DNA of 64,000 nucleotides from Lysobacter firmicutimachus. GTDB taxonomy: Bacteria > Pseudomonadota > Gammaproteobacteria > Xanthomonadales > Xanthomonadaceae. The notes under the pieces were generated by a model. It ran no database searches. It was not told the origin of the DNA and was given only the letters and a program-made list of their open reading frames with translations. Positions 19,059 to 28,537 of the stretch are shown in pieces. The stretch is from the NCBI RefSeq assembly GCF_037027445.1, contig NZ_JBANDL010000002.1, positions 4,720,001 through 4,784,000 on the forward strand. The letters run 5' to 3'. Both the position numbers and the translations under genes were made by a program. Every line of letters begins with the position of its first letter. The stretch's first letter is position 1.

Positions 19059-19910
19059 TCAGCCTCGCTTGAGCGCGATCAGCGCGGAGGTATCGGCTTC
19101 GCCGTAGCCGCGCTCGATCAGTTCGGCGTAGTCGGCCAGCGCCTGCTCGATGGTGTTGGTGCGCACGCCGCTGTCGCGGGCCATGCCGTGGACGATGCGC
19201 AGGTCCTTGAGCATGTGCAGGCACTTGAAGCCCGGCGCGAATTCGCTGCGCAGCATGGTCTCGCCGCGCTTTTCCAGGAACCAGTTGCCGGCCGCGCCGG
19301 CCATCAGCGTCGGCAGCAGCCGTTCCGCGTCCAGGCCCAGCTTTTCGCCGAGGGCCAGGCCTTCGCACACCGCTTCGTTGATCCCGGCCACCAGCACCTG
19401 GTTGACCGCCTTGGTCGCCTGGCCCGCGCCGGTCTCGCCCATGTGGGTGATGCGTGCGGCATAGGCGCCGATCACCTCGCGCACGCGCTCGAGCTGGGCG
19501 GCGTCGCCGCCGACCATGATCGACAGCTTGCCGTTGCGCGCGCCCTCGGCGCCGCCGGACACCGGCGCGTCGAGGAAGCCGATGTCGTGCACCGCCAGCA
19601 GCGCCGCCGCACGGCGCGCGGTTTCCACCGACACGGTCGAGTGATCGACCACGATCGCGCCGGGCTTGAGCACCTCGGCCAGCGCAGTCACGTTCTCCAA
19701 CACGTCGGCGTCGAGCGACACGCACAGGATCACCACGTCGCAGTCGGCGAAGTTGGCCGCGGAGCGGGCCGCGCGCACCTCCAGCTCGGCCGCCAAAGCG
19801 TCGGCCCTGGCCTGCGTCCGATTGCCGACCGCGGTCAGCATGCCCTTGCCGTGAACGTGCCGCGCCATCGGCGCGCCCATCGCTCCCAGACCGATCACCC
19901 CTGCTTTCAT
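19059..19910 (-). CDS. NAD(P)-dependent beta-hydroxyacid dehydrogenase family protein
   Basis: Likely oxidises a short beta-hydroxyacid (3-hydroxyisobutyrate or tartronate semialdehyde type) or reduces the matching aldehyde. The 283-residue product has the Rossmann start VIGLGAMGAPMA. The substrate motif follows (FLDAPVSGGAEGARNGKL), then the catalytic-lysine region GQATKAVNQ and the C-terminal helical bundle. I chose ATG 19908-19910 (MKAGVIGLG) over an upstream codon that adds 12 polar residues. The exact substrate cannot be read. No pathway genes lie next to it. Confidence 0.85.
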   Translation of the reverse strand: MKAGVIGLGAMGAPMARHVHGKGMLTAVGNRTQARADALAAELEVRAARSAANFADCDVVILCVSLDADVLENVTALAEVLKPGAIVVDHSTVSVETARRAAALLAVHDIGFLDAPVSGGAEGARNGKLSIMVGGDAAQLERVREVIGAYAARITHMGETGAGQATKAVNQVLVAGINEAVCEGLALGEKLGLDAERLLPTLMAGAAGNWFLEKRGETMLRSEFAPGFKCLHMLKDLRIVHGMARDSGVRTNTIEQALADYAELIERGYGEADTSALIALKRG

Positions 19911-20105
19911 TTCGACCTTCTGCCCGTGCGGGCGCTTATGTTGCAAAAACTGAATGGAGCATCGACCGCGAAACCGGACCGGACACGGCCGGCGCGCACG
20001 CCGATCTTTTCATGGACGGCGGCGGCGCGCCCAGGTCCGCGGACCGCAGCCGTGCGGATACGTGAACGCTTCAGCGCCGATTCGGTGAAACCGGTCCGAC
20101 GCCGC

Positions 20106-20360
20106 TCAGGCCGCCTGCCACTCGAACACGTCGATCCGCGACGAGCCGGTCAGGTGCAGCGGATCGCCGAACGCCAGCACCCGCGCCTCGTCGATGTCGC
20201 TGGCGCGCAGCACGTAGGCCCCGCCGCTCTTGTCGGAAAAACCGCCGGCCAGCTCCAGCCGGCCCCGATCGCGCAGGCCGTCGAGGAAATCGCGGTGCGG
20301 ACCGATCTGCGCCGTGTCGAACTGCGGCAGGCGCATGGCCATGACCAGATAGCGGTTCAT
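20106..20360 (-). CDS. YciI family protein
   Basis: Small (84 residues) ferredoxin-like alpha/beta protein of the YCII superfamily. It shows the usual RxxHxxFLxxL-type motif (GPHRDFLDGLRDRG) with the His-Asp pair, and LAGGFSDKSGGAYVLRA. Members are often dimeric with unclear enzymatic roles. Its start is 10 bp after the speA stop on the same strand, so it is very likely co-transcribed with speA. Confidence 0.82.
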   Translation of the reverse strand: MNRYLVMAMRLPQFDTAQIGPHRDFLDGLRDRGRLELAGGFSDKSGGAYVLRASDIDEARVLAFGDPLHLTGSSRIDVFEWQAA

Positions 20361-20370
20361 CGTGTCGTCC

Positions 20371-22260
20371 TCAGGCCAGCGGCGCGTCGTCGAGATAGGT
20401 ATAGCCGGTCAGCCCCGCCTCCAGCGCCTGGTCCAGGCGCTGCGCCTCGTCGGCCGGCAGGTTCGCCGCCGCGACCTTGGCGCGGTAGGTCGCGCGCAGG
20501 TCGGCCAGCTTGTAGCCGACGTAGTCGAGCATGACGTCGGTGGTGTCGCCGCGGCGCTGCTGCGCCAGCCGGTAACCGTCGCCGTCGACGCGCACTTCGA
20601 CCGCGTCGGTGTCGCCGAACAGGTTATGGATGTCGCCGAGAATTTCCTGGTACGCGCCGACCAGGAAGAAGCCGAGCCGGTAGCTCTGGCCCGGATTGAG
20701 CGTGTGCAGCGGCAGCGAGCTGTCCAGGCCCTCGGTTTCGACGTAAGTGTCGATCTTGCCGTCGGAGTCGCAGGTCAGGTCGGCGATCACGCCGCGCCGC
20801 GACGGCGCCTCGTCGAGGCGCTCGATCGGCGCGATCGGGAACACCTGGTCGATCGCCCACACGTCCGGCATCGACTCGAACACGCTGAAATTGACGAAGT
20901 ACTTGTCGACCAGGCGCTCGTTGAGCTCGTCGAGCAGGTCGCGATGGCTGCGCTCGCCCACGTCCAGGCGCGCGCGCACCGCATGGGCGATGGCGTAGAA
21001 CAGGTCGTCGATGCGCGCGCGATGGGTCAGGTCGATCTGGCCCAGCGCGTACAAAGACAGGCCCTCGCCGTGATGATGTTGGGCCTCGTGGAAGAGTTCC
21101 ACCGCCGGGCGCTGGTCGAGTTCGTCGTGGATCTCGCGCAGATGGCGGATCACCGCCGGCTCGTCCTCGTGCGCCGGCGGTACCCGGCCTTCCGGCGCCT
21201 CCTCGATCTCCGAGACGTTGGCGACCAGCACGGCGTGATGCGCGGTCATCGCGCGGCCGCATTCGGTGACCAGGCGCGGCGGCGCCAGGCCGTATTCCTG
21301 GCAGGCTTCGGCCAGCGGCTGGACGATGTTGGAGGCGTACTGGTTGACGCCGTAGTTGATCGAGCAATAGCTGCGCGAGCGGGTGCCTTCGTAGTCGATG
21401 CCCAAGCCGCCGCCGACGTCCATGTAGCGCACCTTGGCGCCGAGCTTGGACAGTTCGACGAAGTAGCGGGTCGCCTCGCGCATGCCGTTGGCGATGTCGC
21501 GCACGTTGGAGATCTGCGAGCCCATGTGGAAGTGCAGCAGGCCCAGGCAGTCCTGCAGGCCGTTGTCGCGCAACTGCTTCCACAGATCCAGCACCTGGCG
21601 CGGGCTGAGGCCGAACTTGGCCTTGTCGCCGCCGCTGTTCTGCCATTTGCCGGCGCCCAGCGAAGCCAGGCGCATGCGCACGCCGAGGCCGGGCTTGACG
21701 CCCAGGGCCTTGGCCTCCTCGAACACCAGCGCCAGCTCCGACGGCTTTTCGACCACGATGAAGGTCTCCATGCCCAGCTTGCGCCCGATCAGGGCCAGGC
21801 GGATGTACTCGCGGTCCTTGTAGCCGTTGCAGACGATCAGCCCGCCCGGCCGGCTCAAGGCCAGCACCGCCATCAGTTCGGGCTTGCTGCCCGCTTCCAG
21901 GCCGAAGCCGTCGCCGGCGTGCGAGGCCAGCGTGCCGGCCACGCCGTGATGCTGGTTGACCTTGATCGGGTACACCGCGGTGTAGCCGCCGGCGTAGTCC
22001 CAGTCCTGCATGGCCTGGGCGAACGCGGCCTGCAGCTTGCCCAGGCGGTCGCCGAGGATGTCGGGGAAACGCACCAGCACCGGCAGCTTGGCGCCGGCGG
22101 CGCGCGCCGCATCGACCACCTCGGGCAGGACCACGGTCGGGCCGCGCTCGCCGCGCGGCTTGACCACGATGCGGCCGGCGCCGTCGATGTCGAAATAGCC
22201 CTCGGACCAATGCGGAATCGAATAGGTCTTGCGGGCCTGATCGAGCGACCAGTCGGACAT
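20371..22260 (-). CDS. speA: Biosynthetic arginine decarboxylase
   Basis: Converts arginine to agmatine, the first step of one putrescine/spermidine route, using PLP and Mg. The 629-residue product matches SpeA length. It carries the PLP lysine K100 in VYPIKVNQ, the glycine-rich phosphate site DVGGGLGIDYEGT, and the region around the substrate-binding Cys (ADLTCDSDGKID). speE, the spermidine synthase gene, lies 2.1 kb away on the other strand, so two polyamine genes are close but not in one operon. yciI follows directly. Confidence 0.95.
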   Translation of the reverse strand: MSDWSLDQARKTYSIPHWSEGYFDIDGAGRIVVKPRGERGPTVVLPEVVDAARAAGAKLPVLVRFPDILGDRLGKLQAAFAQAMQDWDYAGGYTAVYPIKVNQHHGVAGTLASHAGDGFGLEAGSKPELMAVLALSRPGGLIVCNGYKDREYIRLALIGRKLGMETFIVVEKPSELALVFEEAKALGVKPGLGVRMRLASLGAGKWQNSGGDKAKFGLSPRQVLDLWKQLRDNGLQDCLGLLHFHMGSQISNVRDIANGMREATRYFVELSKLGAKVRYMDVGGGLGIDYEGTRSRSYCSINYGVNQYASNIVQPLAEACQEYGLAPPRLVTECGRAMTAHHAVLVANVSEIEEAPEGRVPPAHEDEPAVIRHLREIHDELDQRPAVELFHEAQHHHGEGLSLYALGQIDLTHRARIDDLFYAIAHAVRARLDVGERSHRDLLDELNERLVDKYFVNFSVFESMPDVWAIDQVFPIAPIERLDEAPSRRGVIADLTCDSDGKIDTYVETEGLDSSLPLHTLNPGQSYRLGFFLVGAYQEILGDIHNLFGDTDAVEVRVDGDGYRLAQQRRGDTTDVMLDYVGYKLADLRATYRAKVAAANLPADEAQRLDQALEAGLTGYTYLDDAPLA

Positions 22261-22343
22261 CGGCGTGCTACCAGCGTGCGGGGAGGAGCGGGCATTCTAG
22301 CGTCGTCCGCCCCCCGGGTCCCGCCCGGCGGGGGCGTCCGCGC

Positions 22344-24194
22344 TCAGCCGCGGACGTAGTCGGGCCCGCCCAACGCCTGGATCCGCTTGGCCACGGCCCG
22401 TTCGGCGCCGGCGTCCAGGACGATGCACGAGCCCGGCAGCTCGATCGCGTCGACCACCTTCTGCAGCGCGCCCGACTGGCTCCAGCGCCAGCCGCGGGTT
22501 TTCACCAGCACCACGTAATGCGGCACGCCGCTGTCGTCGCCCGGGATCGCCTTGCGCGCGATCCAGGCACGGGCGACGTTGCCGGCGCGTTGCAGCCCGG
22601 TCACGGCCACGGCAAGCGCCTGCGGCGCCAGCGCATGCGGCAGGAACTCGTCCTTGGCGCCGATCTGCTCGCGCGCCTGCAAAGCCAGCGCGCGTTGGCG
22701 CTGCAAGGCTTCGATCCGACGCCACACGGCCTGGTGGCCGGCTCGGTCGCCGATCTCGCGGTAATGGCGCTCCAGCACCGACAGGCCGGACTCGAGCAGG
22801 CGCGGGTCCAGGGCGATGGCGCGCTCGACATGGTCGACGCCGGCGACGTCGTTGCGCGCCAGCAGCCAGGCGCCGTAGCGGCCATGGCTGAGCGCGTGCT
22901 CCGGCAGGGCCTGCAGCGCGGCGCGATAGAGCGGGCCGACATCGCTGTCCGGCCGCAACTGCTCGACCAGCGAAGCGTACTCGGCACGCTCCTCGCCGCT
23001 CAGCGCGTCCGCGCGCGCGTCTAGCTCGCTCAGCCGGGCCTGATCGTCGGCATGCCGCAGGTGGCTTTCGCGCCACTGCGGCCCGGCCTGTTCCTGCCAT
23101 TCCCGGCTGAACTGCCGCTCCAGCGCGTCGGCCAGCGGGCCGAGCAGGACCTGCGCCGCATCGGCCGCCGGCGCCGCAGGCGGCGCGGGCGTCTGCGCCA
23201 GGGCCTGCAGACGCTGGCTCAGGGTCGGATGGGTGTCGTCCAGGTCCGGCGCCCGTCCCAGCAATTCCTGCAGCCGCGCCGGCGCCTGCGGGTCCGGCTG
23301 GGCCAGGTCGGCCGCCATGTCGCGGAACAACAGCGCCGGCGGCTCGGGCTGGGCCGGCACGCGGCCCTGCACGGCCGGCCAGAAGTCGCGCTCCAGGCGC
23401 GCGTCGCTCAAGCCCAGCCGCTGCAGAGCCTGCGCCAGCGGCGCCGCGCCGACCACCCGCGCGGCGGTGGCGTCGGCATCGTATTCCTGTGCCCGGGCCA
23501 GCACGAAGCTGTAGGCGTCGAAGTAGGGCGCGTACCAGCCGAAGAAGCGCACGAACGCCGCGGTCGTCCAGGAGCGCCGCTCGGCCAGGCCGTGCAGCAC
23601 CCGGTACCAGCCGGCGCGCACGCGGTAGATCCAGCCGGAAAACCGGCTGTGGCCGCCGCCGAAATGACCGAACTCGTGCGCGATCACCGCCGCGAGCTGG
23701 TCGCGGTCGAGCAGTCGCATCAGCGGCAGGCCGAGCACCAGATAGTGCTCGTGGCCGAGCAGGCCGAGCGCGCGCGGCACGCTGGCCGCACCGGCGTTGA
23801 GCGAGGAATCGAGCAGGATCGCGCGCAACGGCGGCGCTCCGGCCTCGCGGCGCAGGCGCTCGATTTCGGCTTCCAGGGCCGGTGCCTCGCCCGGCTGCAG
23901 CGCGTGGCCGGCCGGCGGCTCGAACTTCACCCACAGCGCCTTGAGCATGAAGCCGCCGAAGGCGACCGGAATCCACACCACCTTGATCAGCTTGAGCAGC
24001 AGCAAGGGACTGATCGCGACCAGCGCGGCCACCAGCCCGACCGACAGGCCCAGCGCCAGCAGCACGCTGCCGCCCAACACCGCAAAGCCCAGTGCGGCCA
24101 GCAGGCCGAGCTTGAACTTGTACGTCCCCGGCGCCCGCTGCGCCTGCGCTTCCAGCCGGTCCACCAACTGCCGGTACCGCTCCATGGTCGCCAT
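22344..24194 (-). CDS. M48 family membrane metalloprotease with C-terminal helical repeats
   Basis: A zinc protease anchored in the inner membrane. The 616-residue product has two to three N-terminal membrane segments (about 30-90), the zinc motif HEFGH (173-177) and a downstream Glu ligand in EYDAD (about 237). A long helical C-terminal half follows, with tetratricopeptide-like Ala-rich repeats. This resembles large Ste24/HtpX-like M48 proteins, not HtpX itself. ATG 24192-24194 (MATMERYRQL) follows GGGGGAG; upstream ATGs are less likely. It is divergent from speE. Confidence 0.82.
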   Translation of the reverse strand: MATMERYRQLVDRLEAQAQRAPGTYKFKLGLLAALGFAVLGGSVLLALGLSVGLVAALVAISPLLLLKLIKVVWIPVAFGGFMLKALWVKFEPPAGHALQPGEAPALEAEIERLRREAGAPPLRAILLDSSLNAGAASVPRALGLLGHEHYLVLGLPLMRLLDRDQLAAVIAHEFGHFGGGHSRFSGWIYRVRAGWYRVLHGLAERRSWTTAAFVRFFGWYAPYFDAYSFVLARAQEYDADATAARVVGAAPLAQALQRLGLSDARLERDFWPAVQGRVPAQPEPPALLFRDMAADLAQPDPQAPARLQELLGRAPDLDDTHPTLSQRLQALAQTPAPPAAPAADAAQVLLGPLADALERQFSREWQEQAGPQWRESHLRHADDQARLSELDARADALSGEERAEYASLVEQLRPDSDVGPLYRAALQALPEHALSHGRYGAWLLARNDVAGVDHVERAIALDPRLLESGLSVLERHYREIGDRAGHQAVWRRIEALQRQRALALQAREQIGAKDEFLPHALAPQALAVAVTGLQRAGNVARAWIARKAIPGDDSGVPHYVVLVKTRGWRWSQSGALQKVVDAIELPGSCIVLDAGAERAVAKRIQALGGPDYVRG

Positions 24195-24271
24195 CCCGGC
24201 GCTCCCCCTTTCCCTGAATGCGGTCATCATAGACCGCGCCCGCCGCCGCAGGCGCCTGCATTACAGTCCCT

Positions 24272-24277
24272 TACAAT
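24272..24277 (+). promoter_or_regulatory. Possible -10 box for speE
   Basis: TACAAT lies in a short AT-rich patch of the 166-bp gap between the divergent M48 and speE genes, 84 bp before the speE start. No good -35 box is visible 16-18 bp upstream, so this is weak. Confidence 0.25.
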
Positions 24278-24360
24278 ATCGCCCCCTCGCCTTCCCGCCG
24301 CGCCACCGTCATCGGCGCGGCTTACCCTGGAAGCGCGTCCCGTCACCGGAATCCATCGGC

Positions 24361-25212
24361 ATGAGCAGCAACACCTCCTGGCATTACGAAAACTTCGACC
24401 CGACCGGTTCGTCGATCGGCTATCGGATCACCCGCAAGCTCGATGAGGTGCAGTCGCCGTTCCAGAAGATCGAGATCTACGAGACGACCGACTGGGGCAA
24501 CCTGATGCTGATCGACGGCGCGGTCATGCTGACCACGCGCGACAACTTCCTCTATCACGAGATGATGTCGCACCCGGCGCTGTTCACCCATCGCGCGCCC
24601 AAGAACGTGGTCATCATCGGCGGCGGCGACTGCGGCACCCTGCGCGAAGTGCTCAAGCACGACGGTGTCGAAGAGGCCGTGCAGTGCGACATCGACGAGC
24701 AGGTCACGCGCATGGCCGAGAAGTGGTTCCCGGAACTGTGCGAGCGCAACGCCGACCCGCGCGCGCAGCTGCTGTTCGACGACGGCATCGCCTACATGGC
24801 CAACCGTCCGGCCAACAGCGTCGACATCGTCATCGTCGACTCCACCGATCCGGTCGGCCCGGCCGAAGGCCTGTTCAACAAGGCTTTCTACGACAGCTGC
24901 TTCCGCGCCCTGCGCGAGGACGGCATCCTGGTCCAGCAGTCCGAGTCGCCGCTGATGCTGCTCAAGCTGATCCAGGAAATGCGCACCGAAATGGGCAAGG
25001 CCGGCTTCCGGACCTTCAAAACCCTGCCGTTCCCGCAGCCGTGCTACCCGACCGGCTGGTGGAGCTGCACCCTGGCGCGCAAAGGCGACGGCTTCGAATT
25101 CCGCCAGGCCGACGCACAGGCCAAGGGCTTCGCGACCCAGTACTACAACGCCGGCATCCACCAGGGCGCGCTGTCGACTCCGGCCTTCGTCGCCGAAGCG
25201 CTGGGCGAGTAA
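24361..25212 (+). CDS. speE: Polyamine aminopropyltransferase (spermidine synthase)
   Basis: Transfers an aminopropyl group from decarboxylated SAM to putrescine. The 283-residue product has the Rossmann motif VVIIGGGDCGTLREVLKH, the acidic residues of VQCDIDEQV, and the catalytic loop VIVDSTDPVGPAEGLF. The frame is open far upstream, but ATG 24361 (MSSNTSWHYENF) matches the usual start of SpeE. A stem-loop without T-run follows at 25228. Confidence 0.95.
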   Translation: MSSNTSWHYENFDPTGSSIGYRITRKLDEVQSPFQKIEIYETTDWGNLMLIDGAVMLTTRDNFLYHEMMSHPALFTHRAPKNVVIIGGGDCGTLREVLKHDGVEEAVQCDIDEQVTRMAEKWFPELCERNADPRAQLLFDDGIAYMANRPANSVDIVIVDSTDPVGPAEGLFNKAFYDSCFRALREDGILVQQSESPLMLLKLIQEMRTEMGKAGFRTFKTLPFPQPCYPTGWWSCTLARKGDGFEFRQADAQAKGFATQYYNAGIHQGALSTPAFVAEALGE

Positions 25213-25227
25213 ACGCCGCAGCCGCCC

Positions 25228-25252
25228 GTCCGGCGCCGATGCGGCGCCGGAC
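25228..25252 (+). other. GC stem-loop after speE
   Basis: GTCCGGCGCC pairs perfectly with GGCGCCGGAC around a 5-nt loop, 16 bp after the speE stop. There is no T-run, so it is a weak terminator candidate. Confidence 0.45.
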
Positions 25253-25751
25253 GACGCACTCGAGTCCGGCAGGCGCCGGGCTCCGCGCCGTCCGAAACCG
25301 TGCCTTGCGCAACGCAATGCACGTATTGCGTGCCCGCCGCGCACGCACGCAACCGCGCCAACGGCTCGACGGCCTCGGTCGCCAAACTGCGCGAACCGCT
25401 TTTGCGCTCGCACCGCTCGCGAGAGGTGTGCGGGCGCTTGGATTGTGCGACTTCAGGCGCGCGAGCCCGATAGAGCCCATGCATATGTACCGTTGAAACA
25501 ATCTATTTCCCAAATGGGAAATCGCCCCGCATCGTAGCCGGCAGACACCGGGCACTCGACGAAGCCGCCGCATCGCACTGGCGATCGGCGGCCCGAACTC
25601 GCATTCGGCATCTCCTCACGCACACCGATGCAGGCGCGCGACTCGCCTGCCAAGCAGCGCCCCGCTGTTTCGGCCTGCCTCGGCGTTGGATGGAGCGGCG
25701 ACGGCGACCGATGCGCCCGCACGCTTTGAGTCACAGCCGACAGGAGTATGT
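25253..25751. other. Gene-free stretch upstream of sodC with an AT-rich palindrome
   Basis: No convincing gene is present. The notable element is the perfect palindrome ATTTCCC-AAAT-GGGAAAT at 25505-25522. It is AT-rich against a GC-rich background and lies about 230 bp before sodC. TTGAAA at 25493-25498 lies just before it. This could be an operator or part of a promoter, but no partner -10 box is clear. Confidence 0.4.
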
Positions 25752-26291
25752 ATGTCCCAGATTCTGCGTTCCGCCTCGATCGTCGCCGCGCTCGGGGTCG
25801 CCGCCTGCAGCGGCCAGGCCAGCCGCCCCGCCCCTGCGCCGTCCGCGACGGTGGAGATGATGCCGGCCTCCGGCAGCCGGGTCAGCGGCAAGCTGGTCGT
25901 GCGTCCGAAGGGCGACCGGATGTACGTGAGCGGCGAGATCGCCGGACTGGAACCCGGCAGCACCCATGCCATCCACATCCATGAGAAAGGCGATTGCAGC
26001 GCCGCCGATGCCAGCAGCGCCGGCGGCCATTTCAATCCGGCCGGGCAACCGCACGGCCAGGTCGAGCATGGCGCCCATCACGCCGGCGACATGAACAATC
26101 TGGTCGCCGATGCCAAGGGCGTGGCCAAGGTCGAAGCCTACGCCAGCGGCGTCGCGCTCGGCGGCGGCGCGGCCGACGACATCGCCGGCCGCGCGGTGAT
26201 CGTTCACGCCGCACCGGACGACTACAAAAGCCAGCCGACCGGCAATGCCGGCGCGCGCCAGGCCTGCGGCGTCATCGAACTCGCGCTCTGA
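25752..26291 (+). CDS. sodC: Cu-Zn superoxide dismutase, lipoprotein
   Basis: Converts periplasmic superoxide to hydrogen peroxide and oxygen. The 179-residue product starts at ATG 25752 after AGGAG. A short lipoprotein signal ends in a lipobox at Cys19 (GVAAC). The SOD fold follows: HIHEKGDCS with the first Cu ligands and disulphide Cys, GGHFNPAGQPHG, and AHHAGDMNNLVAD in the zinc loop. The end has VIVHAAPDDYKSQPTGNAGARQACGVI with the last Cu His, the arginine and the second Cys. All key residues appear present. Confidence 0.93.
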   Translation: MSQILRSASIVAALGVAACSGQASRPAPAPSATVEMMPASGSRVSGKLVVRPKGDRMYVSGEIAGLEPGSTHAIHIHEKGDCSAADASSAGGHFNPAGQPHGQVEHGAHHAGDMNNLVADAKGVAKVEAYASGVALGGGAADDIAGRAVIVHAAPDDYKSQPTGNAGARQACGVIELAL

Positions 26292-26307
26292 GCGATCGCG
26301 AGCGATC

Positions 26308-26331
26308 GCAGCGATCCGCGTGGATCGCTGC
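26308..26331 (+). other. Stem-loop after sodC
   Basis: GCAGCGATCC pairs with GGATCGCTGC around GCGT, 17 bp past the sodC stop. It sits within a run of related GCGATCG repeats (26291-26331). No T-run follows. Confidence 0.45.
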
Positions 26332-26466
26332 GACGGCGCCCTTTGTCGACGATACGAGCGCCAGCCTGCGCTGCGAACACGTGCCGGCCAATGCCGACAG
26401 CGCGTGCACGCCCGTGGCGATGCGCCGTGTCCGCCAGGCCGGCGGGCGTCGCTGCGCCCTCGCCGC

Positions 26467-27525
26467 TCAGCCGAACAGCTTCGCCGCGCCGACGTTGAGC
26501 GCATACCCGCCCACCGTCAGCACGCCGAACAGGATCGCCGCCAGCAGCATCGGCTTGGCGCCGGCCTGCTTGATCGCGCCGACATGGGTGCGCAGCCCCA
26601 GCGCCGCCATCGCCATCGCCAGCAGCACGGTATCGAGCTGCACGATCGCCGCCTTCGCCGTCGCCGGCAGCAGATGCAGCGAGTTCAGTCCGCTGACCGC
26701 GACGAAGCCGAGCGCGAACCAGGGGACCACGATCTTCGACGCGCGCGCGGCGCCGTCGGCCGCGCCGACGCGCGAAGACAGCAGCAACAGGAACGGCGCC
26801 AGCAGCATCACCCGCAGCATCTTCTCGATCACCGCCGCCGAGGCCGCGGTCTCGCCGACCGCGCGCCCGGCCACCACCACCTGGGCGACTTCGTGGATGG
26901 TCGAACCGGCGTAGACGCCGTAAGCGTGTTCGCTCAGGCCCAGATACGGATACAGCCACGGGTACGCGAACATGCCGACGGTGCCGAACACCACCACCGT
27001 CGCCACCGCCACCGACACCTTGTGCGCTTGCGCGCGCACCACCGGCTCGGTCGCCATCACCGCCGCCGCGCCGCAGATCGCGCTGCCGGCGCCGATCAGC
27101 ATCGATGTCTCGCGGTCGAGCTTGAGCCAGCGCGTGCCCAGCCAGGTGGCCAGGCCGAACACGCTCGCCACCACCACCGCATCGATCGCCAGCCCGGCCC
27201 AGCCCACTCCGGCGATTTCCTGGAAGGTGACCCGGAAGCCGTACAGCACGATGCCCAGCCGCAGCAGCCGTGCCTTGCAGAAGTCCACACCGCTGCCGGT
27301 GGCCGGCGCCAGCGCCGGGAAGAAGGTGTTGCCGGCGGCGATGCCGAGCACGATGGCCAGGGTCAGCGCGCTCAAGCCCAGCCCTTGCAGCGCCGGCAAC
27401 GTGGCCAGACCCATCGCCGCGGCGGCGATCGCGCCGGTCAGCGCCAGCCCCGGCCAGAACCCGCGCTGCCGGTGAACCCCGAGCGGGGCGGCGGGGGCGG
27501 ACGAGGTCGGATTCAGGGCGGACAC
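26467..27525 (-). CDS. YeiH/UPF0324 family putative sulfate exporter
   Basis: Polytopic inner-membrane protein of 352 residues with about 10-11 hydrophobic segments. Family motifs include LRLGIVLYGFRVTFQEI, IGAGSAICGAAAVMA, and GSTIHEVAQVVVAG. The family is called a putative sulfate exporter, but the substrate is not proven here. It is divergent from a LysR gene, the same pairing as yeiH-yeiE in E. coli, which suggests direct regulation. Confidence 0.85.
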   Translation of the reverse strand: MSALNPTSSAPAAPLGVHRQRGFWPGLALTGAIAAAAMGLATLPALQGLGLSALTLAIVLGIAAGNTFFPALAPATGSGVDFCKARLLRLGIVLYGFRVTFQEIAGVGWAGLAIDAVVVASVFGLATWLGTRWLKLDRETSMLIGAGSAICGAAAVMATEPVVRAQAHKVSVAVATVVVFGTVGMFAYPWLYPYLGLSEHAYGVYAGSTIHEVAQVVVAGRAVGETAASAAVIEKMLRVMLLAPFLLLLSSRVGAADGAARASKIVVPWFALGFVAVSGLNSLHLLPATAKAAIVQLDTVLLAMAMAALGLRTHVGAIKQAGAKPMLLAAILFGVLTVGGYALNVGAAKLFG

Positions 27526-27583
27526 GGTGGCGGGCTCCCGCGGAAACTGGCGCCACGGTAGGCCTGCCCGTTCAGGGAGTCCA

Positions 27584-27602
27584 ATACATATAATTCAAGT
27601 AT
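27584..27602. promoter_or_regulatory. LysR-type operator in the yeiH-lysR intergenic region
   Basis: ATAC-N11-GTAT is an interrupted dyad with the T-N11-A spacing of LysR boxes. It overlaps a TATAAT at 27589-27594. It lies 59 bp from the YeiH start and about 20 bp from the LysR start, so binding could both activate the transporter gene and repress the regulator gene. Confidence 0.6.
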
Positions 27603-27622
27603 CCATGAGCTGGACTCATGCA

Positions 27623-28537
27623 ATGAACTTGCACCTGCTGCGCGTATTCCTGACCGTGGTCGAGCAGCAAGGCTTCTCGCGCGCCGCCGAGGCCTTGTTC
27701 GTCAGCCAGTCGGCGGTGTCCAAGGCCGTGCGCGAACTCGAACACCAGCTCGACCTGCCGCTGATCGAACGCAGCGGCGGCGACGCCAAGGCGGTGCGCG
27801 GGGTGCGCCTGACCGAACACGGCCGGGCGGTGTTCGAACATGCGCGGGCGATCTTCGCCCTGGAACGGATCGCGATCGAAGACGTGCGCGACCGGGTCGA
27901 GCTGCGCCAGGGCCGGCTGCGCATCGGCGCCAGCACCACCATCGCCGGCTACTGGCTGCCGCAGCGGATCGGCCCGTTCGTGCGCCGCCACCCGGGCCTG
28001 GCCTTCGAACTGGTGGTCGGCAACACCGAGGAGGTCAGCCGCGCGGTGATCGATTGCGCGGTCGACCTGGGCTTCGTCGAGGGCCGGGTCGAAGACCCGC
28101 GCATCGAGTCGACGCTGTGGCGCAGCGAACCGCTGCGCCTGATCGCCGCCTCCGGCAGCGCGCTCGGCGCACGCCGCCGACCCTCGCTGGAGGAACTGGC
28201 GCGGCAGACCTGGCTGCTGCGCGAGCCCGGATCGGGCACGCGCCAGGTCGCCGAATCGCTGTTCGCCGTCCATGCCATCGTCCCGTCGCGGGTGATCGAG
28301 ATCGGCAGCAACGAGGCGATCGCGCGCGCGGTCGCCGCCGGCGCCGGCATCGCGCTGCTGCCGGAAACCGTGATCGCCGACCTGGCGACCATGCGCCGGG
28401 TACGCACGATCGGCTTCGACGGCGGAGACGGCGACCAAGACCGGGCCTTGAACCGACCTTTGTACCGGCTGGAACTGGTCAACCGCCCGCGCGCGCCGGC
28501 CCTGCAAGCCTTCCTCGACGCCGACCGCGAGGATTGA
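27623..28537 (+). CDS. LysR family transcriptional regulator
   Basis: DNA-binding regulator of 304 residues. The N-terminal winged helix-turn-helix is clear (HLLRVFLTVVEQQGFSRAAE, then ALFVSQSAVSKAVRELEHQL). An effector-binding domain of the YeiE/CbbR type follows. ATG 27623 (MNLHLLRVF) matches family starts; ATG 27605 would add six residues. Given its divergent position and the operator between, its main target is probably the YeiH-type transporter. Confidence 0.9.
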   Translation: MNLHLLRVFLTVVEQQGFSRAAEALFVSQSAVSKAVRELEHQLDLPLIERSGGDAKAVRGVRLTEHGRAVFEHARAIFALERIAIEDVRDRVELRQGRLRIGASTTIAGYWLPQRIGPFVRRHPGLAFELVVGNTEEVSRAVIDCAVDLGFVEGRVEDPRIESTLWRSEPLRLIAASGSALGARRRPSLEELARQTWLLREPGSGTRQVAESLFAVHAIVPSRVIEIGSNEAIARAVAAGAGIALLPETVIADLATMRRVRTIGFDGGDGDQDRALNRPLYRLELVNRPRAPALQAFLDADRED

